In this document: one piece after another, positions 45,401 to 53,899 of the stretch
Layout of the letters: each line of letters opens with the position of its first letter
Position numbering within the stretch: the first letter of the stretch is position 1
Source of the DNA: Branchiostoma belcheri
Taxonomy: Eukaryota > Chordata > Leptocardii > Amphioxiformes > Branchiostomatidae
DNA: 64,000 bases
Reading direction: 5' to 3'
NCBI RefSeq assembly: GCF_001625305.1
Contig: NW_017804098.1
Location: 1,303,553-1,367,552 of the forward strand
Program-made: the position numbers and the translations under genes
Notes under the pieces: generated by a model
What the model was told of the DNA's origin: nothing
The model's input: the letters and a program-made list of their open reading frames with translations, nothing else
Databases searched by the model: none

Positions 45401-48400
45401 TTTTTCTGGATGGAATCAAGGATTTCGAGTGACGTGATAGAAGCCCTTATCTACCATAATGATGCATATTTTCATGACGCTTCGTGCATGAGCCGTTTAT
45501 ACTGTTTGCTCTCCATTTGGTATCAAGCTTTTAGGCAACTCGCAGCAATGCTCCGAGCTTTTGTCCAGCTCTTGCAACAATGTGGGAGGTGTGTCTGGCC
45601 CAGGTGAGCTTTTTGTCAACAGTGACTCAAAGGATTTTCAGTTCATTATTTTCTGTTTGTCTGGCTAAACTTAGCTGGCTAAACGATCAATTCCCATTTA
45701 ACTCAGATTCTGCAGGTTTATTCAGACTTTCTGTTGCCGCTGTGCTGTCGTCACCTGCCATGCTTACACAGTACAAGTCAGAGTCATCAGCATATAGATA
45801 CAGGGGTTTTCACGCACATCTTCTAAGTCTATGTATATCGAGACAATCCAAACTAGAGCTCTGTGAAACAGAAGCGTTGATCAGCGTGGTGGTTGAAGAT
45901 TAACCAGACAGAACCAATTTAATAGAAGGGTGCAAGAGGTAACTTGAAATCCAGGTAAGTAGCATCCTGGAGACCCCCTTGTTTTTTTTTTTTCAGTTTG
46001 AACCAAAGGCTGTTATGCCACACCTTGTGATATGCACCATTGATGGACAATGACACGTACTTCCCAACCTTTGTCCAGAGCACTGGACCATTGTTGAGAG
46101 AGAATAGTAAGGATATAAGCAGTGCTATGCTGAGGTCTGAATCAAAATTGTCATTCTAATATGAGATGGTTTTGCTGTAGGTACTGCTGAAGCTTCCTAT
46201 GTACAACTGTCTCTATTACTTTGCCAAAGTTACTTAGCTGGGAAATGATGGGTACATAGAAGGGTCGTACTTGGAGTCCCTCTTGTGGTTTGAAATAACT
46301 GAGACACACTTCCATTGGTTTGGAAACATCACGTGTGAAATGCGTAGCTGACATAAGTCGGCGTAGCAAAGCTGCAAGCTCAGCACAGCACACCTGAAGA
46401 TATAAGAGATCGATGATGTATTCAGCAAGCCAATAATTGCATGTCTGATCCTAGGCCGCGACTCGTCATACTTTCTGCCTTAGTCCTAATGCAGTTGTCA
46501 TAATCTCAAAATCTTCTCCCTTTGTTCAAATTAATTCGCAAAAACCCTTGATATTTTCCTGAAGTCTCATATCTCCGATTTCTTGATTCAGCAATTACTT
46601 CACCGTGGCCAATAATGCCGTTTTGCGGTTATACATTGTTTCCCACGTATAAAAACATTTTTCAGTAGTATTCACCTTTTGCTCTTGTCAATAAGGCTTA
46701 TAGGGTTGAGTCCTTTTGCAGTCCTTGGTACTGCATGGCTCTTTTCTTGGTGGAAAGTTTGCAATGAACGACTTAGTCAAAACGGGGTGAGTTGACTATT
46801 TAGCAAAATAGTATAAATGTATAAGCGGTTTTTGTCTTTTTGCGGTGTCTAGTAAACACTAACATCATAGCTAACCAAAAAATATGTATATCAGGTTGCA
46901 GTACCCCATTTGGAATGGCATCTGGTGACATACCTGATGACAGCATCACTGCATCCTCGTACTATGATCGAGACTACAGGCCCTCTCGCGGCAGGTTATA
47001 TGGAACTGCCGGTCAAGGCTTCTGGGCAGCCAGAAACAACAACATCGGCGAATGGTTACAGGTAGGTTTTGTGATGACTATTTCTTCAGCTATTAAATCA
47101 GAGCTTAGAAAGAACAATCTTCATTGGTACCACATTTTCTGAATAGTTGGGTTCTCTGAATGATAAAAAAGTTACCTGTTTTGCAAATTTCATTTTGCAT
47201 TCCATACTCTTGCACTTTCAAATTATGCGTAGGTGGATTTGGGAGGAATGAAGAGCATTACGGGAACCATCATTCAGGGCCAGGACAATGGTGACAGTTG
47301 GGTTACATCCTACAAACTACACTTCAGTGCAGATGGGACTAGTTCTACAACTTATACAGACAGCGATGGATTCGAAAAGGTAACTTAACCCTATCTAGAC
47401 CGGGGGGGGTGGGGGCTAAAAGTGCCCGCGCCAACTTTGATGTCACATAGCGTCTGAATGGCTAGGGCTAGAATGACCAAACTTGGTGACTTTTCCTAAA
47501 ATATTGTTGGCAACAATTTTCTATCATTGGAATAAGATAATAATTTTTGTGTTGCCATAGCAACGGGTTTCTGACAGGCATTTTTTGCTAAATTTAGTAA
47601 TTTTTGTTTCAAGAATAGAATTTTATGGGTTTTATGTCAAGTTACTCATGGGTTCTAATATTAATAACATCCCATATGAATTTATGTAAATTTTATCATT
47701 AAATATGCATAATTTATGCTAATTTGATGACGTCATTGGCCAAAATCCAAGATGGCGGACCATTAGATTAGAACAGGTATATACAAGTTATTTTCCTTAA
47801 AATTTCATCAATACTTCCATTTCTTTTTCCAAAAAAGGTTTAAATGAAGGTCTTTGGTATGTTTACAATGTATTTTAGGCTTCATCACGAAAAAAAACTA
47901 TTTTTGAAAATTCAACATTGATGATCCAAGATGGCGGATATCTTAAATATGTATGACGTCATTTTATGACGTCACCGGTGTTGCTATGGGCAACATAAGA
48001 CTTAGTACACTCTAATATTCTGTCATAAACACTTTTGGTAAAGTTATGTTGAATACCATTTAGTTTTAGGGAATAGCCTATCTAGACGGTTTTGGCCAAT
48101 AAAATCCCATTAATGACGTCATAATGACGTCATATTACGTCATAATGACATCAAAATTGTAGATATGATAAATTTGTACTAGTACACCATCCTCTGAAAA
48201 TTTGGTAGCCATACGACATACCGTTAGCGAGTTCTGAGGGGGGTCAAAAGAGCCCCCCCCCGATCAAATCTTGCTAAAAAAAGCCCGGTCTAGATAGGGT
48301 TAATTAAATATCTATAGATTCTCTCCCTTTTCGTCATTGTTTATGCAAAAAACAACCCTTGTCCTGCTGTGCGCAACATATGTCGCGCGGCACATACAGA

Positions 48401-50363
48401 ACCATCTATATAACACCCTGTATAGGTTCGATTTTGGGGTATTTCTCGTGCAACTCATCACACCGCAGCAAAATGCATCGAATGCGGAAGTAACTATGCC
48501 ACTGCAGGGCAAAAAAAAAATTGGGGGTCTATGATTTAATTAAGACATGAAATTATTGAAAAATATTGTGCCAGGAATGCCAGCAGGACAAGGGTTAATT
48601 AAAAGAGATTTAAAGTATCAAACCCAATCTGCAAATTTTATAAACAACAGTAACGTTCTTTTATTCACAACAATTTGTTTTACATGCATCGAAGTATCAA
48701 TCACCACCTGTTATCTTTATCAGTGTGAATATGACTGATTTTCTGTGCACTGGAACTGTACCATTGTCATGCTCTTACGACATTTATGGGAAGTACAACA
48801 GAAAAAAATAAAAAAAAACTCATTCTTAACTTTCTGGTTACCTTCCAGGGCTTTGCTGGCAACACTGACGCGAACACTCCTGTGACCAACCTACTGGACT
48901 ACCCCATTGATGCCCGTTATGTGCGTTTCGTGGTTCAGTCCTGGCATAGGTGGATCGGGATGAGGGCAGAGATTCTAGGCTGTGGTAGGTTTCTTTTTAA
49001 AATCTCACTCTGTAGAAAGTTGATCTAAAACATGTACTGAAGGTTTGGATAATAGTATGTTAAACAAAGAAGTTTCATATCATCTGTGTATCATTGACAT
49101 GCAGTGCAGCTAGTACAACCAGCTGTATATATTTACAATTTTGCATGTTGCAGCACCACGTGAAGTCGACAAGAGAATCGTGTCCTAAGTGCCATTAACT
49201 TTACACTAAAAGTTGTCTATCATCTAAAGTTCATAACATGTCCGAATCACCAGATATCAAAACCAAAGGTTCTGTTACACAACTCTAAAAATCTGCTAGG
49301 AAGCTCAGCACTTAATATATTGAGGCCTCCTGAAGATCTACTTATTTACCTAGTTTCATAAAAATTAATTAGAACTACTTGAGTAATCATGATTAACCAC
49401 ATAAAACTGTTCTGAATCAATAGAACATAAAACTACGTCCTAAAAGAGCAAGACATTAGTGTAGAAGAAGGACTACCTAAACCCAGAACTTCCTCTGCTA
49501 CTAGGACATTCCTGTACAGATGCACAAAATCCTACAAAACTCTCCCACAACACATCAAATCATCCGCACCATCAGCTTTCAAAAAACACGTCAAGGACAG
49601 GTTAAAAACACAAACAGACCCATGAAGCATTGGTGGTAACATAATGATTTTTAAATGTAAATATAGAACTTGTATGTATTATTTATTGCACTGACCTCTG
49701 ACCTCTCAAACAATCTGTTACGTATACCTTATTACTTCTTGTATATAGGATAGGATAGATTAAGTAATTCTTACAGGCTGTTGTATTTTATGTGTGACAA
49801 TAAACAACTGTATATACATCTGTGTTATAAGTTTGTAATGTTGTTTTAAGACTCCAGGAAGAATAGTGAGTATAAGCGTATGACTCACTAATGGAGATCC
49901 TTCAAATAAACAAATAAACAGATTTAACTGTAGATCACATTAGAATCTCATTTCTCACACAGAAAACGACCGCCCAAAATACACCAGCCTGGGTTGTTGG
50001 AAGGACAACTTTTTTCCTCGCGCCATTCCGATTCTGCAGTGGGAAGATCCACTCTTAGGCGGACGATACTGTACACGTCAGGACGCCATCGAAAAGTGTT
50101 ACCAGGTCGCACGTTCTCGTGGTTATACTGTGTTTGCTCTACAGCACGGCGGAGAATGTTTCGGGGGTCCTGATGCCCACCACACATACCAGAAGTACGG
50201 ATCGTCCACAGCCTGTGCTACGGACGGTAAGGGAGGAGGTTGGGCAAATGAGGTCTACAAGATAACAGGGGTCACACATTCACAAAATCGACCTACCAAA
50301 TACAAGCCAAACGCCCCAGGATCATGGTTAGGAGTACGTCGTTACAAATTCTGGGGCCGTTAA
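39340..50363 (+). CDS. Type II membrane lectin with SUEL, discoidin and GCWKD modules (nine exons)
   Basis: Nine exons join in frame: 39340-39465, 40094-40281, 42862-43035, 43346-43424, 44519-44779, 46895-47061, 47233-47379, 48849-48984 and 49963-50363. All introns are GT-AG and the phases agree at every junction. The product, about 555 residues plus a missing N-terminus, has an acidic cytoplasmic tail with a tyrosine motif (DNHVYEYGPSD), a single membrane segment (MSIAVAVAALFGAGTAFVMF), a Val/Ser/Thr/Pro stalk, a basic hinge, a SUEL lectin domain, an F5/8 type C domain and a C-terminal GCWKD module. SUEL domains bind rhamnose or galactose and discoidin domains bind glycans or lipids, so a cell-surface recognition receptor is likely. 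No signal peptide is needed because the anchor is internal. The first coding exon, contributing one base to the first shared codon, was not found. Specific ligands cannot be inferred. Confidence 0.82.
39821..39971. mobile_element. Inverted Penelope-type terminal repeats
   Basis: TTACTTAGCAACTGGATATG (near 39821) recurs inverted at the right end (CCATATCCGGTTGCTTAAGTA, to about 39971). CTGACGAAAG / GAAACGTCTGACC motifs in between are typical of Penelope-like 3' ends. It lies in intron 1 of the gene model. Confidence 0.55.
40094..40281 (+). CDS. Lectin gene exon: transmembrane anchor
   Basis: Acceptor TTTGCACAG, donor GTGAGT. It encodes DAEKVNMCGFAKVCKTAFCR followed by the hydrophobic run MSIAVAVAALFGAGTAFVMF and a polar exit. 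Basic residues on the N-terminal side fit a type II orientation (N-in, C-out). Confidence 0.75.
40608..42090 (+). pseudogene. LINE reverse transcriptase with internal deletion
   Basis: LFACFVDLSKAFDSTWHEGL (stop), KILDIIENLYKKSEASVKTR, EIGFRQGCVLSPTLYNLYIS and LFYADDIV are reverse transcriptase blocks, including the YADD catalytic box. Immediately after YADDIV the sequence jumps to KLFDSCIVPILLYASEI and KFCKYILRVRRNASN, C-terminal motifs normally more than 100 residues later. An internal deletion is therefore clear. The 3' end (CATGCAATAAAGATTCATTA) lies near 42060-42090. It sits in intron 2 of the lectin gene. Confidence 0.75.
41546..41687 (+). repeat. 71-bp tandem duplication
   Basis: Two essentially identical 71-base copies (AACAAGATAAGGACATACAA core at 41547 and 41618) within the LINE 3' part. 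Confidence 0.92.
42862..43035 (+). CDS. Lectin gene exon: extracellular stalk
   Basis: Phase 0 at both ends (acceptor GTCGCACAG, weak pyrimidine tract; donor GTGAGT). It encodes short repeats: IVLSDVSNVLLEVPSVLSEL then PTVLSSVTTTTSQ. Ser/Thr-rich spacing suggests an O-glycosylated stalk. The repeat on DNA level is about 21 bases (GTGCTGTCAGA). Confidence 0.6.
43346..43424 (+). CDS. Lectin gene exon: basic hinge
   Basis: Strong acceptor (CACCCTTTCTAG), donor GTAGGC, enters phase 0 and leaves phase 1. It encodes VFPRPTKGIELNKIQSKPRK FKTTKN, a lysine-rich linker before the lectin domain. Only the phases and strong acceptor support it. Confidence 0.55.
43751..44339. mobile_element. piggyBac-type MITE (family 2)
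   Basis: Ends CCCTCAAACACCCGAA / TTCGGGTGTTTGAGGG are perfect inverted copies. TTAA precedes the left end (43747-43750) and TCAA, one change from TTAA, follows the right. Internal GGGGTCC/GGACCCC motifs at 43794, 44131 and 44304 echo family 1. No coding frame. Lies in intron 4 of the lectin gene. Confidence 0.85.
44519..44779 (+). CDS. Lectin gene exon: SUEL (rhamnose-binding lectin) domain
   Basis: Acceptor CTGTCTGTGTCAG, donor GTTAGC; enters and leaves in phase 1. LSCPAGETLLIDDAIYG, then CLSDGLN, a CQGLQHCTVTASNRIFGNPF block and KKFLWVAYRCFPG reproduce the SUEL domain: the AxYG motif, the CxxxxxCxVxAsNxxFGdP block and the final YxC. The AIYG motif and the terminal Tyr-Arg-Cys are retained. 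The usual Cys after FGDP is Phe here (NPFFDT), so one expected cysteine is absent. Confidence 0.85.
44823..44905. mobile_element. 83-base hairpin, miniature inverted repeat
   Basis: GACACGCCCACTGACAAC and its exact reverse complement enclose a second inverted pair (AACAAAATCAA). It lies 43 bases downstream of the SUEL exon, in intron 5. Confidence 0.8.
45430..46430 (-). pseudogene. LINE reverse transcriptase remnant
   Basis: On the minus strand, frames near 46430-46150 read KPMEVCLSYFKP and LSNFGKVIETVVHRKLQQYL (RT fingers). Frames near 45850-45500 read YADDSDLYCVSMAGDDST and LGVTVDKKLTWARHTSHIVA then RAGQKLGALLRVA (palm to C-terminus). Much of the centre is missing and stops are frequent. 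Intron 5 of the lectin gene, antisense to it. Confidence 0.65.
46895..47061 (+). CDS. Lectin gene exon: discoidin domain part 1
   Basis: Acceptor TATATCAG, donor GTAGGT. CSTPFGMASGDIPDDSITAS and GFWAARNNNIGEWLQ are the start of an F5/8 type C domain, including the first disulphide cysteine and the spike-loop aromatic residues. Confidence 0.88.
47233..47379 (+). CDS. Lectin gene exon: discoidin domain part 2
   Basis: Acceptor GCGTAG, donor GTAACT, phase 0 at both ends. VDLGGMKSITGTIIQGQDNG then WVTSYKLHFSADG is the central strand region of F5/8 type C domains (WLQVDLG ... QG ... YKL.YS). The donor is followed five bases later by a MITE insertion site. Confidence 0.88.
47389..48299. mobile_element. 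piggyBac-type MITE (family 3), complete
   Basis: Ends CCCTATCTAGACCGGG / CCCGGTCTAGATAGGG are perfect inverted repeats flanked by TTAA at 47385-47388 and 48300-48303. The 911 bp have no transposase. The core has one near-perfect X-box (47551-47564), CRE palindromes TGACGTCA at 47728, 47954, 47967, 48114 and 48125, and AAGATGGCGG at 47749 and 47928. Its left TTAA starts at intron position +6. Confidence 0.93.
48849..48984 (+). CDS. Lectin gene exon: discoidin domain part 3
   Basis: Acceptor TACCTTCCAG, donor GTAGGT, phase 0 to 1. GFAGNTDANTPVTNLLDYPI then ARYVRFVVQSWHRWIGMRAE and ILGC complete the F5/8 type C domain with the conserved RxxR-type strand and closing cysteine. Confidence 0.88.
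49443..49925 (+). mobile_element. CR1-like LINE 3' end
   Basis: In-frame remnant 49443-49625 reads KPRTSSATRTFLYRCTKSYK, TLPQHIKSSAPSAFKKHVKD, RLKTQTDP and a stop, the C-terminus of CR1/L2-type reverse transcriptases. The 3' UTR follows, ending in a short hairpin (ACTCACTAATGGAGATCC) and AAATAAACAAATAAACA. It is 5'-truncated, as usual for LINEs, and lies in intron 8 of the lectin gene. Confidence 0.75.
49963..50363 (+). CDS. Lectin gene last exon: GCWKD module
   Basis: Acceptor TTTCTCACACAG, stop TAA at 50361-50363; 132 codons. LGCWKDNFFPRAIP, a YCTRQDAIEKCYQVARSRGY block, TVFALQHGGECFGG, TYQKYGSSTACATDGKGGGW and NEVYKI form a cysteine-containing module (Cys in CW, KC, EC, AC) that is frequent in invertebrate extracellular proteins and is WSC-like in pattern. 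A short basic tail (VRRYKFWGR) ends the protein. Confidence 0.8.
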
Positions 50364-50753
50364 ATATGCTTAAAATGTTAAAAGCATTCGGGGGTGTCCG
50401 GATGTTCAGCAATGGTAGGCTGGTGTAAGTTAGCAGAACGTCAGCCAACCATTCGGGAGTAAGTCTGCAGTGTTGATGGGGGGGGTGGGTAGATTTGACT
50501 GACAGTTTACTTTACTTTACTTTACATTTAACGTTTTACATTTTAGTAGACTGGTTTATTATTGAAATCAAAGACAAATCACATGGCAGCCAACAGGCTG
50601 AATTGACAGACTCGTGTACAAATTGGTAGGCAATATTAATTCGCTTAAAATATCTAAAATCGTTTAAATCCCAAAACAGATAAAAGCAGTATTTTGTATG
50701 AGGAACATTACTGGGTGTCGCCCCCAGAAGCACCGAACTACATTATGCCATAC

Positions 50754-50759
50754 AATAAA
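50754..50759 (+). promoter_or_regulatory. Candidate poly(A) signal of the lectin gene
   Basis: AATAAA about 390 bases after the stop codon, just before the foldback element begins at 50824. No closer canonical signal was seen. Confidence 0.4.
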
Positions 50760-50864
50760 CTCTGGCATAGACATATAAAGTTATATATTATATATGATAA
50801 AAAAACAGTATCAAGGTCCTTTTGTACGAAGGCCCATAAGTACACTTAGCATTTTTTATTCCAC

Positions 50865-51600
50865 TTTTATTTTCTATGGGTACTTTGTATTTTCTATGGG
50901 TACTTTGTATTTTCTATGGGTACTTTGTCTTTTCTATGGGTTACTTTTATTTTCTATGGGTACTTGTTTTTTTCTGTGTGTACTTTTATTTTCTATGGGT
51001 TCTTTGTATTTTCTATGGGTTACTTTTATTTTCTATGGGTACTTGTTTTTTTCTGTGTGTACTTTTATTTTCTATGGGTACTTTGTATTTTCTATGGGTT
51101 ACTTTTATTTTCTTATTGGGCACTTTGTTATTTTCTATGGGTCACTTATTTCTATGGGTACTTTTATTTCTATGGGTCACTTTTATTTTCTATGGTTAAT
51201 TTCATTATCCATGGGCACTTTTATTTTCTATGGGTTACTTCCATTTTCTATGGGTACTTCTATTTTCTATGGACACTTTTATTTTCTATGGGCCTTTTTA
51301 TGGTAGACCGAACCAAACAAAAAAATAGTAANNNNNNNNNNNNNNNNNNNNATGGGTACTTTGTATTTTCTATGGGTTACTTTTATTTTCTATGGGCACT
51401 TTGTATTTTCTATGGGTCACTTATTTTCTATGGGTACTTTTATTTTCTATGGGTCACTTTTATTTTCTATGGTTAATTTCATTATCCATGGGCACTTTTA
51501 TTTTCTATGGGTTACTTCCATTTTCTATGGGTACTTCTATTTTCTATGGACACTTTTATTTTCTATGGGTACTTGTTTTTTTCTGTGTGTACTTCGCGAA
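50865..51600 (+). repeat. TTTTCTATGGG satellite, left arm
   Basis: Roughly 19-21 base units, TTTTCTATGGGTACTTTGTA with variants (GGTTACTT, GGTCACTT, GGGCACTT, TCTGTGTGTACTT). The order of variants repeats before and after the gap at 51332. Confidence 0.93.
51332..51351. other. Assembly gap (20 N)
   Basis: Run of 20 N. Preceded by a 30-base piece of the 130-bp satellite found at 24083-24730. Confidence 0.99.
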
Positions 51601-52849
51601 GTTTTTTGGTGGCTGGCGAAGCGACATTCATTTTGTTTTCATGTGGATGCTCCCATTTTTATTATGGGCGGTATATTTCTGTTTACCATTCTAGGCAACT
51701 AAATTTATTTAGAACCTATTATAACATAATATGCTTTACACTTTAAGAAAAGTTAGTTTGTTTTGCATGCAATGTTCCACACGTTTATTAATTAGGAGTA
51801 TTAAATAGTGATTATTACATCCTGGCATAGATTATGTTAATATAGACACAGGACCATACTATTTTTGGGGGTGCTAGGACATATTGTTCAGACTTCCGTC
51901 AACATTTCCGTAGCGATATATGGTAAATCATATCCTCGCTGGATGTAAATTACTCCTTTCTATTCAAAAAAGCCCGTAATCTAAAGCGAGGGTTCATTGC
52001 CAATGTTGGGGAAAAATGCATTGCGGTTTGCTGCCCTCCTACCAACCGCGAACGTTCATCACAATTGCAGTTTACGCAGGAAATATGGACAATATGCCGT
52101 TTCAGTACATAACCTGACATCTAAAATTGTTGAAATATTCACAGAAACTCAAATTACACTCTAGGTTGACCGTCTAATCGTGTGGTAAGCTACATGTGTG
52201 CTGTAGTGACATGAATTGGCACTTTTGTGGGGAGGGGGGCGTCCCAACAAAGGTCAACGACCTCCATGGCTTACGGCCTATGTTTCACGCTTTTGCACTT
52301 CATAAATGAACAATTTTAGATGTCAGGTTATTTACTGAAACGGCATATTGTCCACATTTCCTGCGTAAACTGCATGTGATGAACGTTCGCGGTTGGCAGG
52401 AGGGCAGCAAACCGCAATGCAATTTTTCCCAACATTGGCAATGAACCCTCGCTTTAGATCACGGGCTTTTCTGAATAGAAAGGAGTAATTTACATCCAGC
52501 GAGGAAGTGATTTACCATATATCGCTACGGAAATGTTGACGGAAGTCTGAACAATATGTCCTAGCACCCCCGAAAATAGTATGGTCCTGTGTCCATATTA
52601 ACATAATCTATGCCAGGATGTAATAATCACTATTTAATACTCCTAATTAATAAACGTGTGGAACATTGCATGCAAAACAAACTAACTTTTCTTAAAGTGT
52701 AAAGTATATTATGTTTTAATAGGTTCTAAATGAATTTAGTTGCCTAGAATGGTAAACAGAAATATACCGCCCATAATAAAAATGGGATCATCCACATGAA
52801 AACAAAATGAATGTCGCTTCGCCAGCCACTAAAAAACTTCGCGAAGTAC

Positions 52850-53225
52850 ACACAGAAAAAAACAAGTACCCATAGAAAATAAAAAGTGTCCATAGAAAAT
52901 AGAAGTACCCATAGAAAATGGAAATAACCCATAGAAAATAAAAGTGCCCATGGAAAATGAAAGTGACCCATAGAAAATAAAAGTGACCCATAGAAAATAA
53001 AAGTACCCATAGAAAATAAAAGTGACCCATAGAAAATAAAAGTGACCCATAGAAAATAAAAGTACCCATAGAAAATAAAAGTAAGCCATAGAAAATACAA
53101 AGTACCCATAGAAAATAAAAGTACACACAGAAAAAAACAAGTACCCATAGAAAATAAAAGTAACCCATAGAAAATACAAAGTACCCATAGAAAATACAAA
53201 GTACCCATAGAAAATAAAAGTGGAA
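52850..53225 (-). repeat. TTTTCTATGGG satellite, right arm (inverted)
   Basis: Reverse-complement counterpart of the left-arm satellite, in the same order of variants and without a gap. Confidence 0.93.
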
Positions 53226-53399
53226 TAAAAAATACTAAGTGTACTTATGGGCCTTCGTACTTTTGACAAGTAAGATCGTTAATTGTACAATTAAAACCTT
53301 CATTATTCAACAAGTGGTCATCTGGGCTCTTATTAAGAACATTAAATTGAATTGTTTATCAGTCTTGTCATGTGTGGAATAGTGCTATTTCTGTAGCGA

Positions 53400-53881
53400 T
53401 TAGTTCTACAGCGTTGTAAGTTCAGTTTACTAGAAGAGCGAGTGAGGCGACTGCTGATGTTCTCTCTTATGGGTGGAAGGAAGTGTCTGTACAGTTTGGA
53501 TGTCAGTAGAGACTTGGCAAACTTCAGTGTTAAGTTGGATCGACGTGTGTGTAGAGTTGGCAGGTCGAGAAGGGTGCACGTTTCTCCATGGTCAATGTAG
53601 TCGGTTCCCTAAATTATTCGGACTGCCCTTCGCTGGACTCTCTCGAGTTTCTGACTCAGGGCGCTTCTCAGGCCAGCATGCCAGACTGGGGCAGCATACT
53701 AAGTGATAGGGCGAACATAACATGTGTAAACAGTTACAAGATCCTCCTTTGAAACATGGAAGTGTTTTAGTCTCCTCAACAGGTATAACCGTTGACTTGC
53801 TCTGCTGCATACATGCTCGACGTGGGCGTCCCATTTGAGGTCTGCCTGAAGGATGATACCCAGGACTCTCATTAATTCCAC
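53400..53881 (-). pseudogene. LINE reverse transcriptase C-terminus
   Basis: On the minus strand: LGIILQADLKWDAHVEHVCS, RASQRLYLLRRLKHFHVSKE, DLVTVYTCYVRPIT (stop) YAAPVWHAGL, then KLERVQRRAIRII. These are the standard C-terminal blocks of jockey/CR1-type LINE polyproteins. In-frame stops are present. Confidence 0.75.
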
Positions 53882-53899
53882 TTGTTTGAGTTGAGATTT

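Larger units (their letters stand above)
50824..53260. mobile_element. Foldback-type giant inverted repeat
   Basis: Left arm 50824-52131 and right arm 52309-53260 are inverted copies around a 177-base spacer. The outer ends GTACGAAGGCCCATAAGTAC mirror each other and are flanked by TTTT on each side. Each arm has an outer satellite (units TTTTCTATGGGTACTT) and an inner 500-600 bases of unique sequence, from the CTTCGCGAAGT boundary to the spacer. No transposase frame. The left arm is about 350 bases longer because its satellite is duplicated around the gap. This matches foldback (FB-like) transposon architecture. Confidence 0.88.

Noticed and set aside
50794-51746. Several long overlapping ORFs (MGTLYFLWV... 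type) and their counterparts at 52744-53269
   Set aside because: They run in all three frames of a TTTTCTATGGG satellite whose unit lacks stops on that strand. No start context or domain supports them.
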